Below, piece after piece: positions 43,090 to 53,762 of a DNA stretch of 64,000 nt. The notes beneath the pieces are model-generated. The model worked only from the letters and a program-made list of their open reading frames with translations, was not told the origin of the DNA and searched no databases. The stretch spans positions 806,001-870,000 of the forward strand of contig NZ_SOAM01000002.1 in the NCBI RefSeq assembly GCF_004364555.1, given 5' to 3'. The DNA comes from Amnibacterium kyonggiense (GTDB lineage: Bacteria > Actinomycetota > Actinomycetes > Actinomycetales > Microbacteriaceae). Position 1 is the first letter of the stretch. Every line of letters starts with the position of its first letter. Position numbers and translations under genes: made by a program.

Positions 43090-43338
43090 ATGGCTCAGTC
43101 CACCGAAGAAGTCCTCGCCGGCCTCGCCGAGCTCATCAGCGACGAGACGGGCATCGCGACCGACACCGTCGAGATGGAGAAGTCGTTCACGGACGACCTC
43201 GACATCGACTCGATCTCGATGATGACCATCGTGGTCAACGCCGAGGAGAAGTTCGACGTGAAGATCCCGGACGAAGAGGTCAAGAACCTCAAGACGGTCG
43301 GCGACGCCGTCAACTTCATCACGGCCGCCCAGGCCTGA
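43090..43338 (+). CDS. acpP: Acyl carrier protein
   Basis: 82 aa acidic four-helix protein that carries growing acyl chains on a phosphopantetheine arm attached to the serine in DIDSISMM (the usual DSL is DSI here). VVNAEEKFDVKIPDEEVKNLKTVGD is the recognition helix region for partner enzymes. It has a strong AAGGAG ribosome site 11 bases upstream and probably its own promoter, in keeping with high demand. Confidence 0.97.
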   Translation: MAQSTEEVLAGLAELISDETGIATDTVEMEKSFTDDLDIDSISMMTIVVNAEEKFDVKIPDEEVKNLKTVGDAVNFITAAQA

Positions 43339-43400
43339 TCGAGCCGGGTCCGCGAGGACCCGGCCCTCCCATCCGCATCGAGGAAGGCGAACGCCGCTCC

Positions 43401-44642
43401 ATGGCAGCTCCAGACATCGTCGTCACCGGCATCGGGACGTTCTCGCCGCTCGGCGTGAACGTCCAGGACACCTGGACGGCTCTGCTCGCCGGCGAGTCGG
43501 GGGCGCGCACGCTCCCCTACCCGTGGGCGGAGGAGCTGGAGCTGCCGGTGCGGTTCGCGGGCATCACCAAGGTCGATCCGACCGAGGTGCTCGATCGGAT
43601 CGAGGCGAAGCGGCTCGACCGCGGGGCGCAGCTGGCACTCATCGCGGCTCGCGAGGCCTGGGCCGATGCCGGATCGCCCGAGGTCGAGCCGACGCGGCTC
43701 GGCGTCGACTGGGCGACCGGCATCGGCGGCGTCTGGACGCTGCTCTCGGCGTGGGACACGTTGAAGGAGAAGGGACCGCGGCGCGTGCCGCCGATGACGG
43801 TCCCGATGCTCATGCCGAACGCGGCCGCCGCCGCGATCGAGATGGAGTTCACCGCACGGGCCGGTGCCCGCACGGTGGTCTCCGCCTGCGCCTCCAGCAA
43901 CGAGTCGATCGGCAACGCGATCGAGCACCTCCGCCGCGGCTACGCCGACGTGATCATCGCGGGCGGTACGGAGGCGTGCGTGCACGCGCTCCCGCTCGCG
44001 GCGTTCGCGCAGATGCAGGCGCTCTCGAAGCGCAACGACGCCCCGGAGCTCGCCTCCCGACCGTACGACTCCGGACGCGACGGGTTCGTGCTCGGCGAGG
44101 GCGCCGCGGCGCTCGTCCTCGAGCGCGAGGACCACGCGAAGGCCCGTGGCGCGCGGATCTACGCCCGCGTCCTCGGCGGCGCGGTGACGAGCGACGCGTT
44201 CCACATCAGCGCGCCGGACCCCGACCCGAACGGCTCGGTGCCGCGCGCGATGCGCCTGGCGCTCGAGGACGCGTCGGTGACGACCACGGACGTGGCGCAC
44301 ATCAACGCCCACGCGACGAGCACGCCGGTGGGCGACATCGCCGAGTACAAGTCGATCCGGAACGTGTTCGGCGACCACCTCGACGAGGTCGTCGTCAGCG
44401 CCACGAAGGCCGCCACCGGTCACCTCCTCGGCGGGGCCGGCGCGATCGAGGCGGTCTTCACCGTCAAGGCGCTCCAGGAGCGCACGGCGCCGCCGACCAT
44501 CAACCTCACGGCGCAGGACCCCGAGATCGTGCTCGACGTCGCCACGTCGCCGCGGAAGCTGCCGGACGGCGACCTCGTCGCGGTCAGCAACTCCTTCGGG
44601 TTCGGCGGCCACAACGCGGTGACGGTCTTCGCGACCGCCTGA
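43401..44642 (+). CDS. fabF: 3-oxoacyl-ACP synthase II
   Basis: 413 aa elongation condensing enzyme. Catalytic Cys in VVSACASSNESIGNAI, the two histidines in HINAHATSTPVGD and AATGHLLGGAGAIEA, and the C-terminal SNSFGFGGHNAV. N-terminal DIVVTGIGTFSPLGVN is standard. 62 bases after acpP with an AGGAAGGCGA ribosome site. Last of the fabDHPF set; nadE starts 25 bases later. Confidence 0.96.
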   Translation: MAAPDIVVTGIGTFSPLGVNVQDTWTALLAGESGARTLPYPWAEELELPVRFAGITKVDPTEVLDRIEAKRLDRGAQLALIAAREAWADAGSPEVEPTRLGVDWATGIGGVWTLLSAWDTLKEKGPRRVPPMTVPMLMPNAAAAAIEMEFTARAGARTVVSACASSNESIGNAIEHLRRGYADVIIAGGTEACVHALPLAAFAQMQALSKRNDAPELASRPYDSGRDGFVLGEGAAALVLEREDHAKARGARIYARVLGGAVTSDAFHISAPDPDPNGSVPRAMRLALEDASVTTTDVAHINAHATSTPVGDIAEYKSIRNVFGDHLDEVVVSATKAATGHLLGGAGAIEAVFTVKALQERTAPPTINLTAQDPEIVLDVATSPRKLPDGDLVAVSNSFGFGGHNAVTVFATA

Positions 44643-44653
44643 CGCGTCGATTC

Positions 44654-44660
44654 GAGGAGG
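44654..44660 (+). promoter_or_regulatory. nadE ribosome-binding site
   Basis: GAGGAGG with a 7-base gap to a TTG codon; it decides the rare TTG start of nadE. Confidence 0.7.
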
Positions 44661-44667
44661 CGCCGCC

Positions 44668-46713
<2,046 letters not shown>

Positions 46714-46725
46714 GCGGTTCCCCGC

Positions 46726-46806
46726 CTGCTCGGGGTGGTTTCGACGCGGGCGCGGAGCGCCCGGGTCAACGACCGTCGCGGGCCCCGCCGGTCGAGCCCG
46801 ACCCCG
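46726..46806. repeat. Degenerate dispersed repeat, Microbacteriaceae type
   Basis: GGTGGTTTCGACGCGGGCGC, then GAGCGCCCGGGTCAACGACCG and GCCGGTCGAGCCCGACCCC. The CGGGCGC-GGA-GCGCCCG hairpin resembles 32095-32115. Confidence 0.4.
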
Positions 46807-46816
46807 CGCAAAGGGA

Positions 46817-46855
46817 AGAGCCCCCGTTCCGGTACCCATCCGGACGGGGGCTCTT
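46817..46855 (+). terminator. nadE terminator
   Basis: Stem AAGAGCCCCCGT(T)CCGG with its complement (46840-46855), 7-nt loop, one bulged T, followed by CTGCC. The best hairpin in the 46.7-47.0 kb gap. The stretch after it (46900-47010) is unusually AT-rich for the window and holds no gene. Confidence 0.75.
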
Positions 46856-47017
46856 CTGCCGCACGATGCTGAGGTTCGAGGGCCGCTACCCATACAGCCC
46901 GAACACTAAGAAGTCGCACCAGCGGACGTGAAGAAGGTACTGAACTCCGCCCCCTTCGCAGGCCCTGACACGCCGATGAATTACATCTTCGTGATTCGGA
47001 TCTTCCGCGGGGCGCGG

Positions 47018-47524
47018 TCAGACCGCGGAGCGGTGCAGCCAGGTCACCGAAGAGGTGCCGATGGCGTGCCGGAACGGCTCGAGCTCGTCGTCCCAGGCCT
47101 GCCCGAGGGCGAGGCGGAGCTCCCGGTGGAGCTCGATCGCGCTGGTGCCCGCGGCGTCCATCGCGGCGCGGATCCGGTCCTCGGGCACGACGATGTTGCC
47201 GGCCGCGTCGGTCTGCGCGTGGAAGATCCCGAGGTCGGGCGTGTGCAGCCACCGGCTGCCGTCGACGCCGTCACGGGGGTCCTCCGTGACCTCGAAGCGC
47301 AGGTGCTCCCATCCGCGCAGCTTCGACGCGATGGCAGCGCCAGTGCCCGGGCCACCCTCCCAGGTGAAATCGGTGCGCTGCGCACCGCGCAGCACGGGCT
47401 GATCCGTCCACGTGAAGCTGACGGGTCGACCGATCGCATGACCGGCCGCCCACTCGACGTGGGGGCAGAGTGCTCGCGGTGACGAGTGCACGTACAGCAC
47501 GCCACGGGCGACTGAGGTGACCAT
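47018..47524 (-). CDS. DUF3145 family protein
   Basis: 168 aa, ATG 47524 with a GGAGGA ribosome site; the family starts here (VTSVARGVLYVHSSPRALCPHVEWAAG, split at the first helix). RGWEHLRFEVTEDPRDGVDG and AWDDELEPFRHAIGTSSVTWLHR are conserved across actinobacteria. Cytosolic, function unknown; essentiality has been suggested for homologues only by broad conservation. Single-gene unit with repeats or terminators on both sides. Confidence 0.88.
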   Translation of the reverse strand: MVTSVARGVLYVHSSPRALCPHVEWAAGHAIGRPVSFTWTDQPVLRGAQRTDFTWEGGPGTGAAIASKLRGWEHLRFEVTEDPRDGVDGSRWLHTPDLGIFHAQTDAAGNIVVPEDRIRAAMDAAGTSAIELHRELRLALGQAWDDELEPFRHAIGTSSVTWLHRSAV

Positions 47525-47726
47525 GGATTCGTCCTCCGTTCGAACAGATGCGTCTTCCCCAACGATCTGTGGTGAACGGTCGGAACCGAGTGTCACCTCT
47601 ATGAAATTAGCGCGGGCCTATTCGGCACCCGGGAAGTATGCCGGACGACACGCCGGGAAGACAACCGAATCGGTACCCGCCCGGCGCGCCGCGGGGCGTC
47701 CCCAGTCCTGGGGGCCGCCCCGGAGG

Positions 47727-48677
47727 TCACGGAATCAGGGCGATCTTGCCCCCCGGGTGGCCGTCCGCGAGGAACGTCAGCGCTTCCGCTGCGCGGGCGA
47801 GCGGGTAGGTCCGCGCGATCGGGACGACCAGGTCACCGGAGCCCGCGAGGGCGATGAGCGAGGCGCGGACCGAGTCGCGGAAGGCCGCGCTCTCCGGCAT
47901 CCGGCCGCCGACCGCGAGGAACCCATCCCGCTGAGCCCGCCCCATCGCGGCGATCGTCACGACCCGCTCCTTCGGCGCGACCGCGAGCGAGACGTCGACC
48001 GCCTCGTCGGTGCCGACGCAGTCGAGCGCGGCGTCGACGCCGTCGGGCGCCAGCGCGCGGACGCGGTCGAGGAGCCCGTCGCCGTAGCGGACCGGTTCGC
48101 CGCCGAACTCGGTGACGACGTCGGCGCGGGCGCCGCTCGTGGTGCCGATCGCGCGGATGCCGCGCAGGCGCGCGAGCTGGAGGACCATCACCCCCACCGC
48201 GCCGGAGGCGCCGTGCACGAGCACCGTCTCGCCGGCCCGCACGCCGGTGACCCGCAGCATGTCCTCCGCCGTCGTCCCGGCGAGCAGCAGGTTCGCCGCC
48301 GCCGGGAAGTCGAGGGCGGCGGGCTTGGCGAAGACGTCCGTCGCGGGCACGGTGATGCGGGAGGCGTATCCGCCGCCCACGCGGAACGCCAGCACCTCGT
48401 CGCCGACCGCGCCGCCGCCCGAGGCAAGCTCGGTGTCGGCACCGAGGTCGAGGACGACCCCGGCCACCTCGTAGCCGGGGTGGATCGGCAGCGCTTCCGG
48501 GTCCTTCGAGTAGGCGCCGGCGAAGCCCTTGTAGTCCGCGGGGTTCACCCCGGCCGCGCGCACCTCGACGGTCACCTGGCCCGGGCCCGCCTGCGGGATC
48601 TCCTGCTCGACCTCCTCGAGGACCTCGGGCCCGCCGTACCGGGGGGCGACGATCTGCTTCGCCGTGCGCTGCGTCAT
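47727..48677 (-). CDS. Zinc-independent quinone oxidoreductase (MDR superfamily)
   Basis: 316 aa. N-terminal GroES-like fold (VEVRAAGVNPADYKGFAG), no zinc ligands, then Rossmann motif VLVHGASGAVGVMVLQLARL that binds NADPH. The ending VPIARTYPLARAAEALTFLADGHPGGKIALIP is standard for QOR/Zta1-like enzymes that reduce quinones or enones. Located 35 bases after the polymerase gene, so probably read through from it. Physiological substrate unknown. Confidence 0.85.
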   Translation of the reverse strand: MTQRTAKQIVAPRYGGPEVLEEVEQEIPQAGPGQVTVEVRAAGVNPADYKGFAGAYSKDPEALPIHPGYEVAGVVLDLGADTELASGGGAVGDEVLAFRVGGGYASRITVPATDVFAKPAALDFPAAANLLLAGTTAEDMLRVTGVRAGETVLVHGASGAVGVMVLQLARLRGIRAIGTTSGARADVVTEFGGEPVRYGDGLLDRVRALAPDGVDAALDCVGTDEAVDVSLAVAPKERVVTIAAMGRAQRDGFLAVGGRMPESAAFRDSVRASLIALAGSGDLVVPIARTYPLARAAEALTFLADGHPGGKIALIP

Positions 48678-48712
48678 GGGGCGAGCACACACCGTCCTGC
48701 TGAGGGCGCCGT

Positions 48713-50356
48713 TCAGCCGGCCTCGTCGTACCGGTCGACCACGGCGACGTCGAGGGGGAAGTCGATCGGGAAGTCGCCGAAGAGCAGGCGCCCCGCGCTC
48801 TCCGCCGACGCCGTGACGGCCTCCGCCACCCGGTCGGCCATCGCGGCGGGCGTGTGCACGATCACCTCGTCGTGCAGGAAGTAGACGAGGTGCGGTCGCT
48901 CCTCGACGCGCCCCTCCCCCAGCTCCCACAGCCGACCCCGGAGGTCGGCGAGCCAGCACAGCGCCCACTCGGCGGCGGTGCCCTGCACGACGAAGTTTCG
49001 GGTGAAGCGGCCGCGGTCGCGCGCGACGGACCGGGCACGCTGCAGCACCCGCTCGTCGGCGTCGAACACCGCCGCGTCGCGGTCGAGCGCGCGCTGCCGG
49101 TCGGAGACGGGCGGGGTCGACCGGCCGAGCAGCGTCGAGACCGTGCCGCCCCGCTCCCCCTCCCGCGCCGCCTGCTCGACGAGCGCGAGGGCGCGCGGGA
49201 AGCGCTGGGCGAGCCGCGGGACGAGCCGGCCGCCCTCGCCGCCGGTCGCGCCGTAGAGCGCCCCGAGCATCCCGACCTTCGCGCTCTGCCGGGTCGCGAC
49301 GGCACCGCTCGCGACGATGCCGGCATAGAGGTCCCGACCGCGACCCGCATCGGCCATCGCCCGGTCGTGCGCGAGGCCGGCGAGCACTCGCGGCTCGAGC
49401 TGAGCCGCGTCCGCGACGACGAGGCGCCAGCCGTCGTCGGCCGACACCGCCGACCGGATCTGCTTCGGCAGCTGGAGCGCTCCGCCGCCGCGAGCGGCCC
49501 ACCGCCCGGTCACGACGCCGCCGACGAGGTACTCGGGGTGGAAGCGGTCGTCGCGCACCCACGTGTCGAGCCACGCCCACCCGTTGGCAGCGTGGAGGCG
49601 CGCGAGCTTCTTGTACTCGAGCAGCGGGCCGACGGCGGGGTGGTCGATCGTGCGCAGCTCCGCGGCGCGGGTGCTGGCCACCTCGATCCCGGCCGACCGC
49701 AGCGCGCGGGCCAGCTCGATCGGCGAGTCCGGGTTCAGCGCGGGGGCACCGAGCGCGATCCGCACCGCATCGGCGAGCCGCTCGAGCGATGCGGGCCGGC
49801 GATCGGCGGGGACCCGCGGGCCGAGCAGCGATGCGAGGAGGCGCTCGTGCTCCGCCCGGCGCCACGGCAGCCCCGCGAAGCGCATCTCCGCCGCGGCGAG
49901 CGCGCCGGCGGACTCCGCCGTGAGGAGCAGGCGCAGCGCGCCCGGGCGCTCGGAGGCGGCGATCTCGGCGGCCTGCCGGGCGTGCTCGGCGACCGGGTCG
50001 AGGTCGGACCCGAGGTCGAGGGGCAGCGCCCCGTCGTCGACGGGCGCGAGCTCGTCCCAGCCGTCGGCGGGCAGCGCCGCGATCGTGCCCCGCGTGCCGG
50101 CTGCGCGGCGCAGCAGTGCCCGACCGAGCCGCAGGTCCCACGCCCGGGCGACCCGGACGCCCGCTTCCAGCAGCGCCGGGTAGACGTCGGCGGTGTCCCA
50201 CGCCCAGCGCGGCCCCTGCGCCTCGAGCCGCGCGACGGCGGCGGCCAGCGCACCCGCGGCGACCTCCTCCACCCCGTCGCCGTGCGCGAGGGCGTGGCCG
50301 TCCGCGGTCCGGCGCACGACGACCACGTGATCGCGCTCGCCGGTCCGCTCGTCCAT
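48713..50356 (-). CDS. Stand-alone family A DNA polymerase with vestigial 3'-5' exonuclease
   Basis: 547 aa, about half of PolA. Polymerase motifs: A, DAAQLEPRVLAGLAHD; B, RQSAKVGMLGALYGATG; C, FLHDEVIVHTP. The N-terminal ~190 residues match the exonuclease fold (WDTADVYPALLEAGVRVARAWDL) but the DEDD acidic set is not evident, and there is no 5' nuclease domain. Motif B has MLGALYG instead of the usual NFGxxYG. This type accompanies a full PolA in actinobacteria. Probable role in repair or Okazaki processing is inference. Leaderless start at ATG 50356. Confidence 0.85.
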   Translation of the reverse strand: MDERTGERDHVVVVRRTADGHALAHGDGVEEVAAGALAAAVARLEAQGPRWAWDTADVYPALLEAGVRVARAWDLRLGRALLRRAAGTRGTIAALPADGWDELAPVDDGALPLDLGSDLDPVAEHARQAAEIAASERPGALRLLLTAESAGALAAAEMRFAGLPWRRAEHERLLASLLGPRVPADRRPASLERLADAVRIALGAPALNPDSPIELARALRSAGIEVASTRAAELRTIDHPAVGPLLEYKKLARLHAANGWAWLDTWVRDDRFHPEYLVGGVVTGRWAARGGGALQLPKQIRSAVSADDGWRLVVADAAQLEPRVLAGLAHDRAMADAGRGRDLYAGIVASGAVATRQSAKVGMLGALYGATGGEGGRLVPRLAQRFPRALALVEQAAREGERGGTVSTLLGRSTPPVSDRQRALDRDAAVFDADERVLQRARSVARDRGRFTRNFVVQGTAAEWALCWLADLRGRLWELGEGRVEERPHLVYFLHDEVIVHTPAAMADRVAEAVTASAESAGRLLFGDFPIDFPLDVAVVDRYDEAG

Positions 50357-50362
50357 GCGGGA

Positions 50363-50368
50363 ACCGTA
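50363..50368 (-). promoter_or_regulatory. -10 element, leaderless polymerase transcript
   Basis: TACGGT on the minus strand with a 6-base gap to the ATG. Confidence 0.55.
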
Positions 50369-50389
50369 GAACACACCTCCGACGGTCCG

Positions 50390-50423
50390 TCGGTCGGCGG
50401 ACGCGGGCGCGTCCGCCGACCGA
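50390..50423. terminator. Perfect 16-bp palindrome, terminator of the DUF1684 gene
   Basis: TCGGTCGGCGGACGCG, a 2-base centre, and its exact complement, seven bases beyond the DUF1684 stop. Confidence 0.7.
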
Positions 50424-50429
50424 GCCGCG

Positions 50430-51269
50430 TCACTCGTGCAGGAGCGACCCGTCCGTGCCGAGCACCTGCTTCTCGCCCGCCTCGATGCGGAACGGGAAGC
50501 GGTTCTGCTTGGGCGGCATCGGGCAGTTGAAGTTGTACGAGAAGGCGCAGGGCGGCAGCACCGCGTAGTTGAAGTCGAGCGTGATCGTGCCGTCCGGGTT
50601 CGGCGCGATGAAGAGGAAGCGGCCGACGCCGTAGGTGTCGCCGTCGCTCGTCTCGTCGGCGAACACGAGCTGCAGGCGACGGCCGTCCTTGAACGCCGCG
50701 ATCCGGTACTCCTCGCCGCGGAGGGTGACCGCGATGTCGCCCGGGACGGGCAGCTCGCGGGTCGCGCCGTCGTCCTTCACGTGCGAGAACCCGACCGTCG
50801 TGCCCGCCGGGTTCGGCGTGAAGGTGCCAGTGACGACCCACTCCTCGTTGTACGGGAAGGTGCTGATCGAACCGAACTCCTCGATCGCCTCCGACTTCGC
50901 GTCCCAGACGCGGAGCGCGTACTGGCCGTCCTCGCCGCGGATGACGGTGCCGGTGGTGTGGTCGTCGAAGACGATCTTCGACGGCTGCGGGTCGTCCTTG
51001 CCGCGGACCACGACCGTGCCGTCGACCGGCTCGCCGTCGACGACGATCCCGTCCTCCGGCGCGGCGGTCACGAGCAGGCCGGACTCGCCGTCCGCGCGCG
51101 GCGCCCAGGTGCCGGGCACGCCCCAGATCGTCTGCTCCTCCCCCACCCACTGCGTGTTCGTCAGGGCGAGGAAGCCCTGCGCGGTCTGCACCGCCTGCTC
51201 GCGGGCGGCGTGGAAGCGCTCGAGGCGCTCCTCAGCGGAGGGGGCGGGTGCGGTGGCGGTGTCGGTCAC
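50430..51269 (-). CDS. DUF1684 protein
   Basis: 279 aa, cytosolic beta-rich protein. The signature is in the last third: DTYGVGRFLFIAPNPDGTITLDFNYA followed by PPCAFSYNFNCPMPPKQNRFPF, with the conserved PPCAF and CPxPPxxN. N-terminal helix RLERFHAAREQAVQTAQGFLAL is also typical. Function unknown; sometimes proposed as FHA/ruvB-like accessory without evidence. Own terminator; promoter not clear. Confidence 0.88.
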   Translation of the reverse strand: MTDTATAPAPSAEERLERFHAAREQAVQTAQGFLALTNTQWVGEEQTIWGVPGTWAPRADGESGLLVTAAPEDGIVVDGEPVDGTVVVRGKDDPQPSKIVFDDHTTGTVIRGEDGQYALRVWDAKSEAIEEFGSISTFPYNEEWVVTGTFTPNPAGTTVGFSHVKDDGATRELPVPGDIAVTLRGEEYRIAAFKDGRRLQLVFADETSDGDTYGVGRFLFIAPNPDGTITLDFNYAVLPPCAFSYNFNCPMPPKQNRFPFRIEAGEKQVLGTDGSLLHE

Positions 51270-51338
51270 GGGTGTCCTTCCGGAGGCGGTCGTGGGGAAG
51301 GAACGTAGCGGGTGCCTCGGACCTTCCCGCCGCGCCGA

Positions 51339-51449
51339 GGAGCACGACAGCAGGAACCGTCGAGCACGACGGCAGGGACCAGGCGCATCAGCAGGAAGGA
51401 GGCGCTCCGGAGTTCCTGCTGACGCGCCTCCTTCCTGCGATCGTGCTCC
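51339..51449. repeat. Palindromic repeat family A, copy 2
   Basis: Terminal inverted repeats GGAGCACGA (51339-51347) and TCGTGCTCC (51441-51449) enclose CAGCAGGAA and inverted TTCCTGCTG motifs. Its first 20 bases equal those at 36371-36390. It lies between two same-strand genes (DUF1684 and the S9 peptidase upstream of it). Confidence 0.65.
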
Positions 51450-51458
51450 GGGACGCCG

Positions 51459-53354
51459 TCAGCGGTCGAGCGGCAGGACCGGGACGTCCGGCGGCGTGAA
51501 CCCGAGCACCTGGCCGTAGAAGGAGAGCGCCGCCTCGCGGGACGACACGAGCGCCTCCCGGCCGCGGAACCCGTGCCCCTCCCCCGGGTACTCGATCAGC
51601 GCGTGCGGGATCCCGCGCGCGGCGAGCGCGTCCCGGAACAGCCGCGACTGGGCGGGCGGCACGACCTTGTCGTCGAGTCCCTGCAGCAGCAGGACCGGCG
51701 CCCGCAGGCCGTCCACGTGCGTGATCGGCGACCGGTCCCGGTAGACCTCCTCGGCCTCGGGGTAGGGCCCGATCAGGCCGTCGGTGTAGCGGGACTCGAA
51801 GTCGTGCGTGTCCGCGGCCAGCACGGCGCCGTCCGCGATGCCGTACTTGGAGACGCCGGCGGCGAACGCGTCGGTCGTGGTCAGGGCCGCGAGCACGGTC
51901 CAGCCGCCGGCGGAGCCGCCCTCGATCGCGATGCGCGAGCCGTCCGCGATGCCGAGCTCCGCGAGCCCGCGCGCGACGGTCACCACGTCCTGGACGTCGA
52001 CGACGCCCCACTGCCCGCGCAGGCGCTCCCGGTACGCGCGGCCGTAGCCGGTGGAGCCGCCGTAGTCGACGTCGACGACGCCGATGCCGCGGCTCGTGTA
52101 GTACGCGTACGCCGGGTTGGTGCGGATGCCGGCCTGCGCCGTCGGGCCGCCGTGGACGAAGGCGACGAAAGGCGGCAGCGTGCCCTCCGGCGCGGCGAAC
52201 GCCGGGTTCCGCGGGCGGTACACGACCGCGTGCACGCCCCCGAACTCGAGCAGCTCCGCCTCCGGGAACACGTCGAGCGGCAGATCGTCGACCCCGCTCC
52301 GGACGAGGGTGAACGAGCCCGCGTCGACGTCGAGCGACCAGAGGGAGACCGGGTCGGCGGCGGACTGGTCGATCAGCAGCACGCGGCCGTCGCGGGTGTC
52401 CTCCCACGTCACGTCGGACCGGTCGTCGCGGAGCACGGTCGTCGCCCCGTCCGCGTCGAGCAGCACCTCCTGCGTGCCGCCGAGGGTGGAGCTGAGGAGG
52501 ATCCGCCCGTCGGGCAGCGGCTGGTACCAGCGGGTGCCGAGGACCCACAGCGGTCCGCCGGTCTCGCGCTCCGCGGCCAGCAGGGGCTGCGGCTCGCCGC
52601 CGTCCGCGTCGAGCGCCACGAGGTTCCACCAGCCGGACCGGTCGGAGATCGCGGCCAGCCGCCCGTCGGGCAGCCACTCGGGCTGCAGCACCGACTCCGC
52701 GGGGCCGCCGAGGACCGTCCGCCACGTCGCGACCCGGCCGTCGCGGAGGTCGCCGACGCGCAGCTCGGTCCCGTCCCAGGGCATGTTCGGGTGGTCCCAC
52801 GCGATCCACGCGATGCGGGCGCCGTCGGGGCTGATGCGCGGCTGCGCGAGGAACCGCGAGCCGGCGACGACGCTCGTCACGGTCCCGGATCCGTCGAGCG
52901 GCACGAGCACGAGGTCGCGCTCGACGTCCTGCGGACCGTCGCCGGTGTGGACCTCGCGGACCGCCAGCACCGCGTCGCCGGCGGGGACGAGGCCGCCGTA
53001 CGCGACGCCGTCCTGCTCGGGCGTGAGCGGGACGGGCTCCGCGCCCGGCCAGTCGAGGCGACGGAGGCGGCCGTCGTCGAAGTGCGCGAACACGACGGTC
53101 GCGCCGACGGCCGTCCAGGCGCCGCCGCCGTACTCGTGCACGGAGGTCCGCACGTTCCAGGGCGCGGGGAGCACCACCTCGAGGCCGCCGGAACCCGACC
53201 GGAGCAGGGCCGTCCGCCGCTCGGCGGCGACCGGCTCGGCCCACCAGATCTCGTCGCCGACGAACCGGGCGGAGTCCGGGGCGTGGCTGCCCGCGGCGAC
53301 GGCCTCGGCCGTCAGCGGCGAGCGCCACTCCCCGTAGGGGGCGGTGGTGACCAT
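51459..53354 (-). CDS. S9 family peptidase (prolyl oligopeptidase/acylaminoacyl-peptidase type)
   Basis: 631 aa. N-terminal beta-propeller (~1-370) with repeated WD-like blades (RISPDGARIAWIAWDHPN, QPEWLPDGRLAAISDRSG). C-terminal alpha/beta hydrolase: catalytic Ser in IEGGSAGGWTVLA, Asp in LQGLDDKVVPPAQS, His in YPGEGHGFRG. FVHGGPTAQAG is the oxyanion segment. No signal peptide, so cytosolic; cleaves short peptides or N-acylated residues. Leaderless start at ATG 53354. Confidence 0.93.
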   Translation of the reverse strand: MVTTAPYGEWRSPLTAEAVAAGSHAPDSARFVGDEIWWAEPVAAERRTALLRSGSGGLEVVLPAPWNVRTSVHEYGGGAWTAVGATVVFAHFDDGRLRRLDWPGAEPVPLTPEQDGVAYGGLVPAGDAVLAVREVHTGDGPQDVERDLVLVPLDGSGTVTSVVAGSRFLAQPRISPDGARIAWIAWDHPNMPWDGTELRVGDLRDGRVATWRTVLGGPAESVLQPEWLPDGRLAAISDRSGWWNLVALDADGGEPQPLLAAERETGGPLWVLGTRWYQPLPDGRILLSSTLGGTQEVLLDADGATTVLRDDRSDVTWEDTRDGRVLLIDQSAADPVSLWSLDVDAGSFTLVRSGVDDLPLDVFPEAELLEFGGVHAVVYRPRNPAFAAPEGTLPPFVAFVHGGPTAQAGIRTNPAYAYYTSRGIGVVDVDYGGSTGYGRAYRERLRGQWGVVDVQDVVTVARGLAELGIADGSRIAIEGGSAGGWTVLAALTTTDAFAAGVSKYGIADGAVLAADTHDFESRYTDGLIGPYPEAEEVYRDRSPITHVDGLRAPVLLLQGLDDKVVPPAQSRLFRDALAARGIPHALIEYPGEGHGFRGREALVSSREAALSFYGQVLGFTPPDVPVLPLDR

Positions 53355-53360
53355 GCGGAC

Positions 53361-53366
53361 ACGGTA
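53361..53366 (-). promoter_or_regulatory. -10 element, leaderless S9 peptidase transcript
   Basis: TACCGT on the minus strand with a 6-base gap to the ATG. Confidence 0.55.
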
Positions 53367-53404
53367 CGGGCGTGTCCCTCCTTGCCGCCGGGGCGGCTGC
53401 AGCG

Positions 53405-53433
53405 TACCGTCATGCCATCGAACAGGTGTTCGA
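53405..53433 (+). promoter_or_regulatory. LexA-controlled promoter (SOS box)
   Basis: A -10-like TACCGT (53405-53410) is followed by TCGAAC-AGGT-GTTCGA (53418-53433), a perfect palindrome matching the actinobacterial LexA site. It covers the likely transcription start, as expected for repression. Confidence 0.75.
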
Positions 53434-53446
53434 ACAGGAGGAGCGC

Positions 53447-53716
53447 ATGTCGAGCATCGCCGTCGGGACGGAGCAGGACGCCGACCTCGTCACGGGCAGC
53501 CGCGGCCGACCGCGCCTGCTCCGCTGGCGACGCCGCACCTACCGGGTGACGGACGCCCCGACGCCCCTCGAGGACGCGCTCGGCTCCGTGGTCACCCATC
53601 CGCTGCCGGTGCACGGCTGGCGGTTCCAGGGCACCTGCGTGCACGACGGCGAGACCCTCGTGTTCGACGTCGTCGAGCTCGGCGCCGGCTGGCATGTGCT
53701 GAAGACGTACGCCTGA
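53447..53716 (+). CDS. Small SOS-regulated protein, DUF6504-like
   Basis: 89 aa from ATG 53447 with an AGGAGG ribosome site. After a variable start it reads RPRLLRWRRRTYRVTDAP and later WRFQGTCVHDGETLVFDVVELGAGWHVLKTYA, the wRGRxYxV...W...y.l...W layout of DUF6504 proteins. Those are often found next to imuB/dnaE2, the SOS mutagenesis genes; here it stands alone behind a LexA box. Function unknown; a role in translesion synthesis is inferred only from that association. Gene is certain, family tentative. Confidence 0.65.
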   Translation: MSSIAVGTEQDADLVTGSRGRPRLLRWRRRTYRVTDAPTPLEDALGSVVTHPLPVHGWRFQGTCVHDGETLVFDVVELGAGWHVLKTYA

Positions 53717-53750
53717 CCGCGCGTCGCCGGGCGCGGGGACGCGCCGGTCC

Positions 53751-53756
53751 TACTCT
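53751..53756 (+). promoter_or_regulatory. -10 element, leaderless SLT gene transcript
   Basis: TACTCT with a 6-base gap to the ATG. Confidence 0.6.
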
Positions 53757-53762
53757 GGCCCG

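Noticed and set aside
46928-47482. Plus-strand frame starting MNYIFVIRIFRGARS
   Set aside because: The first residues come from an AT-rich gap and the remainder is antisense to DUF3145.
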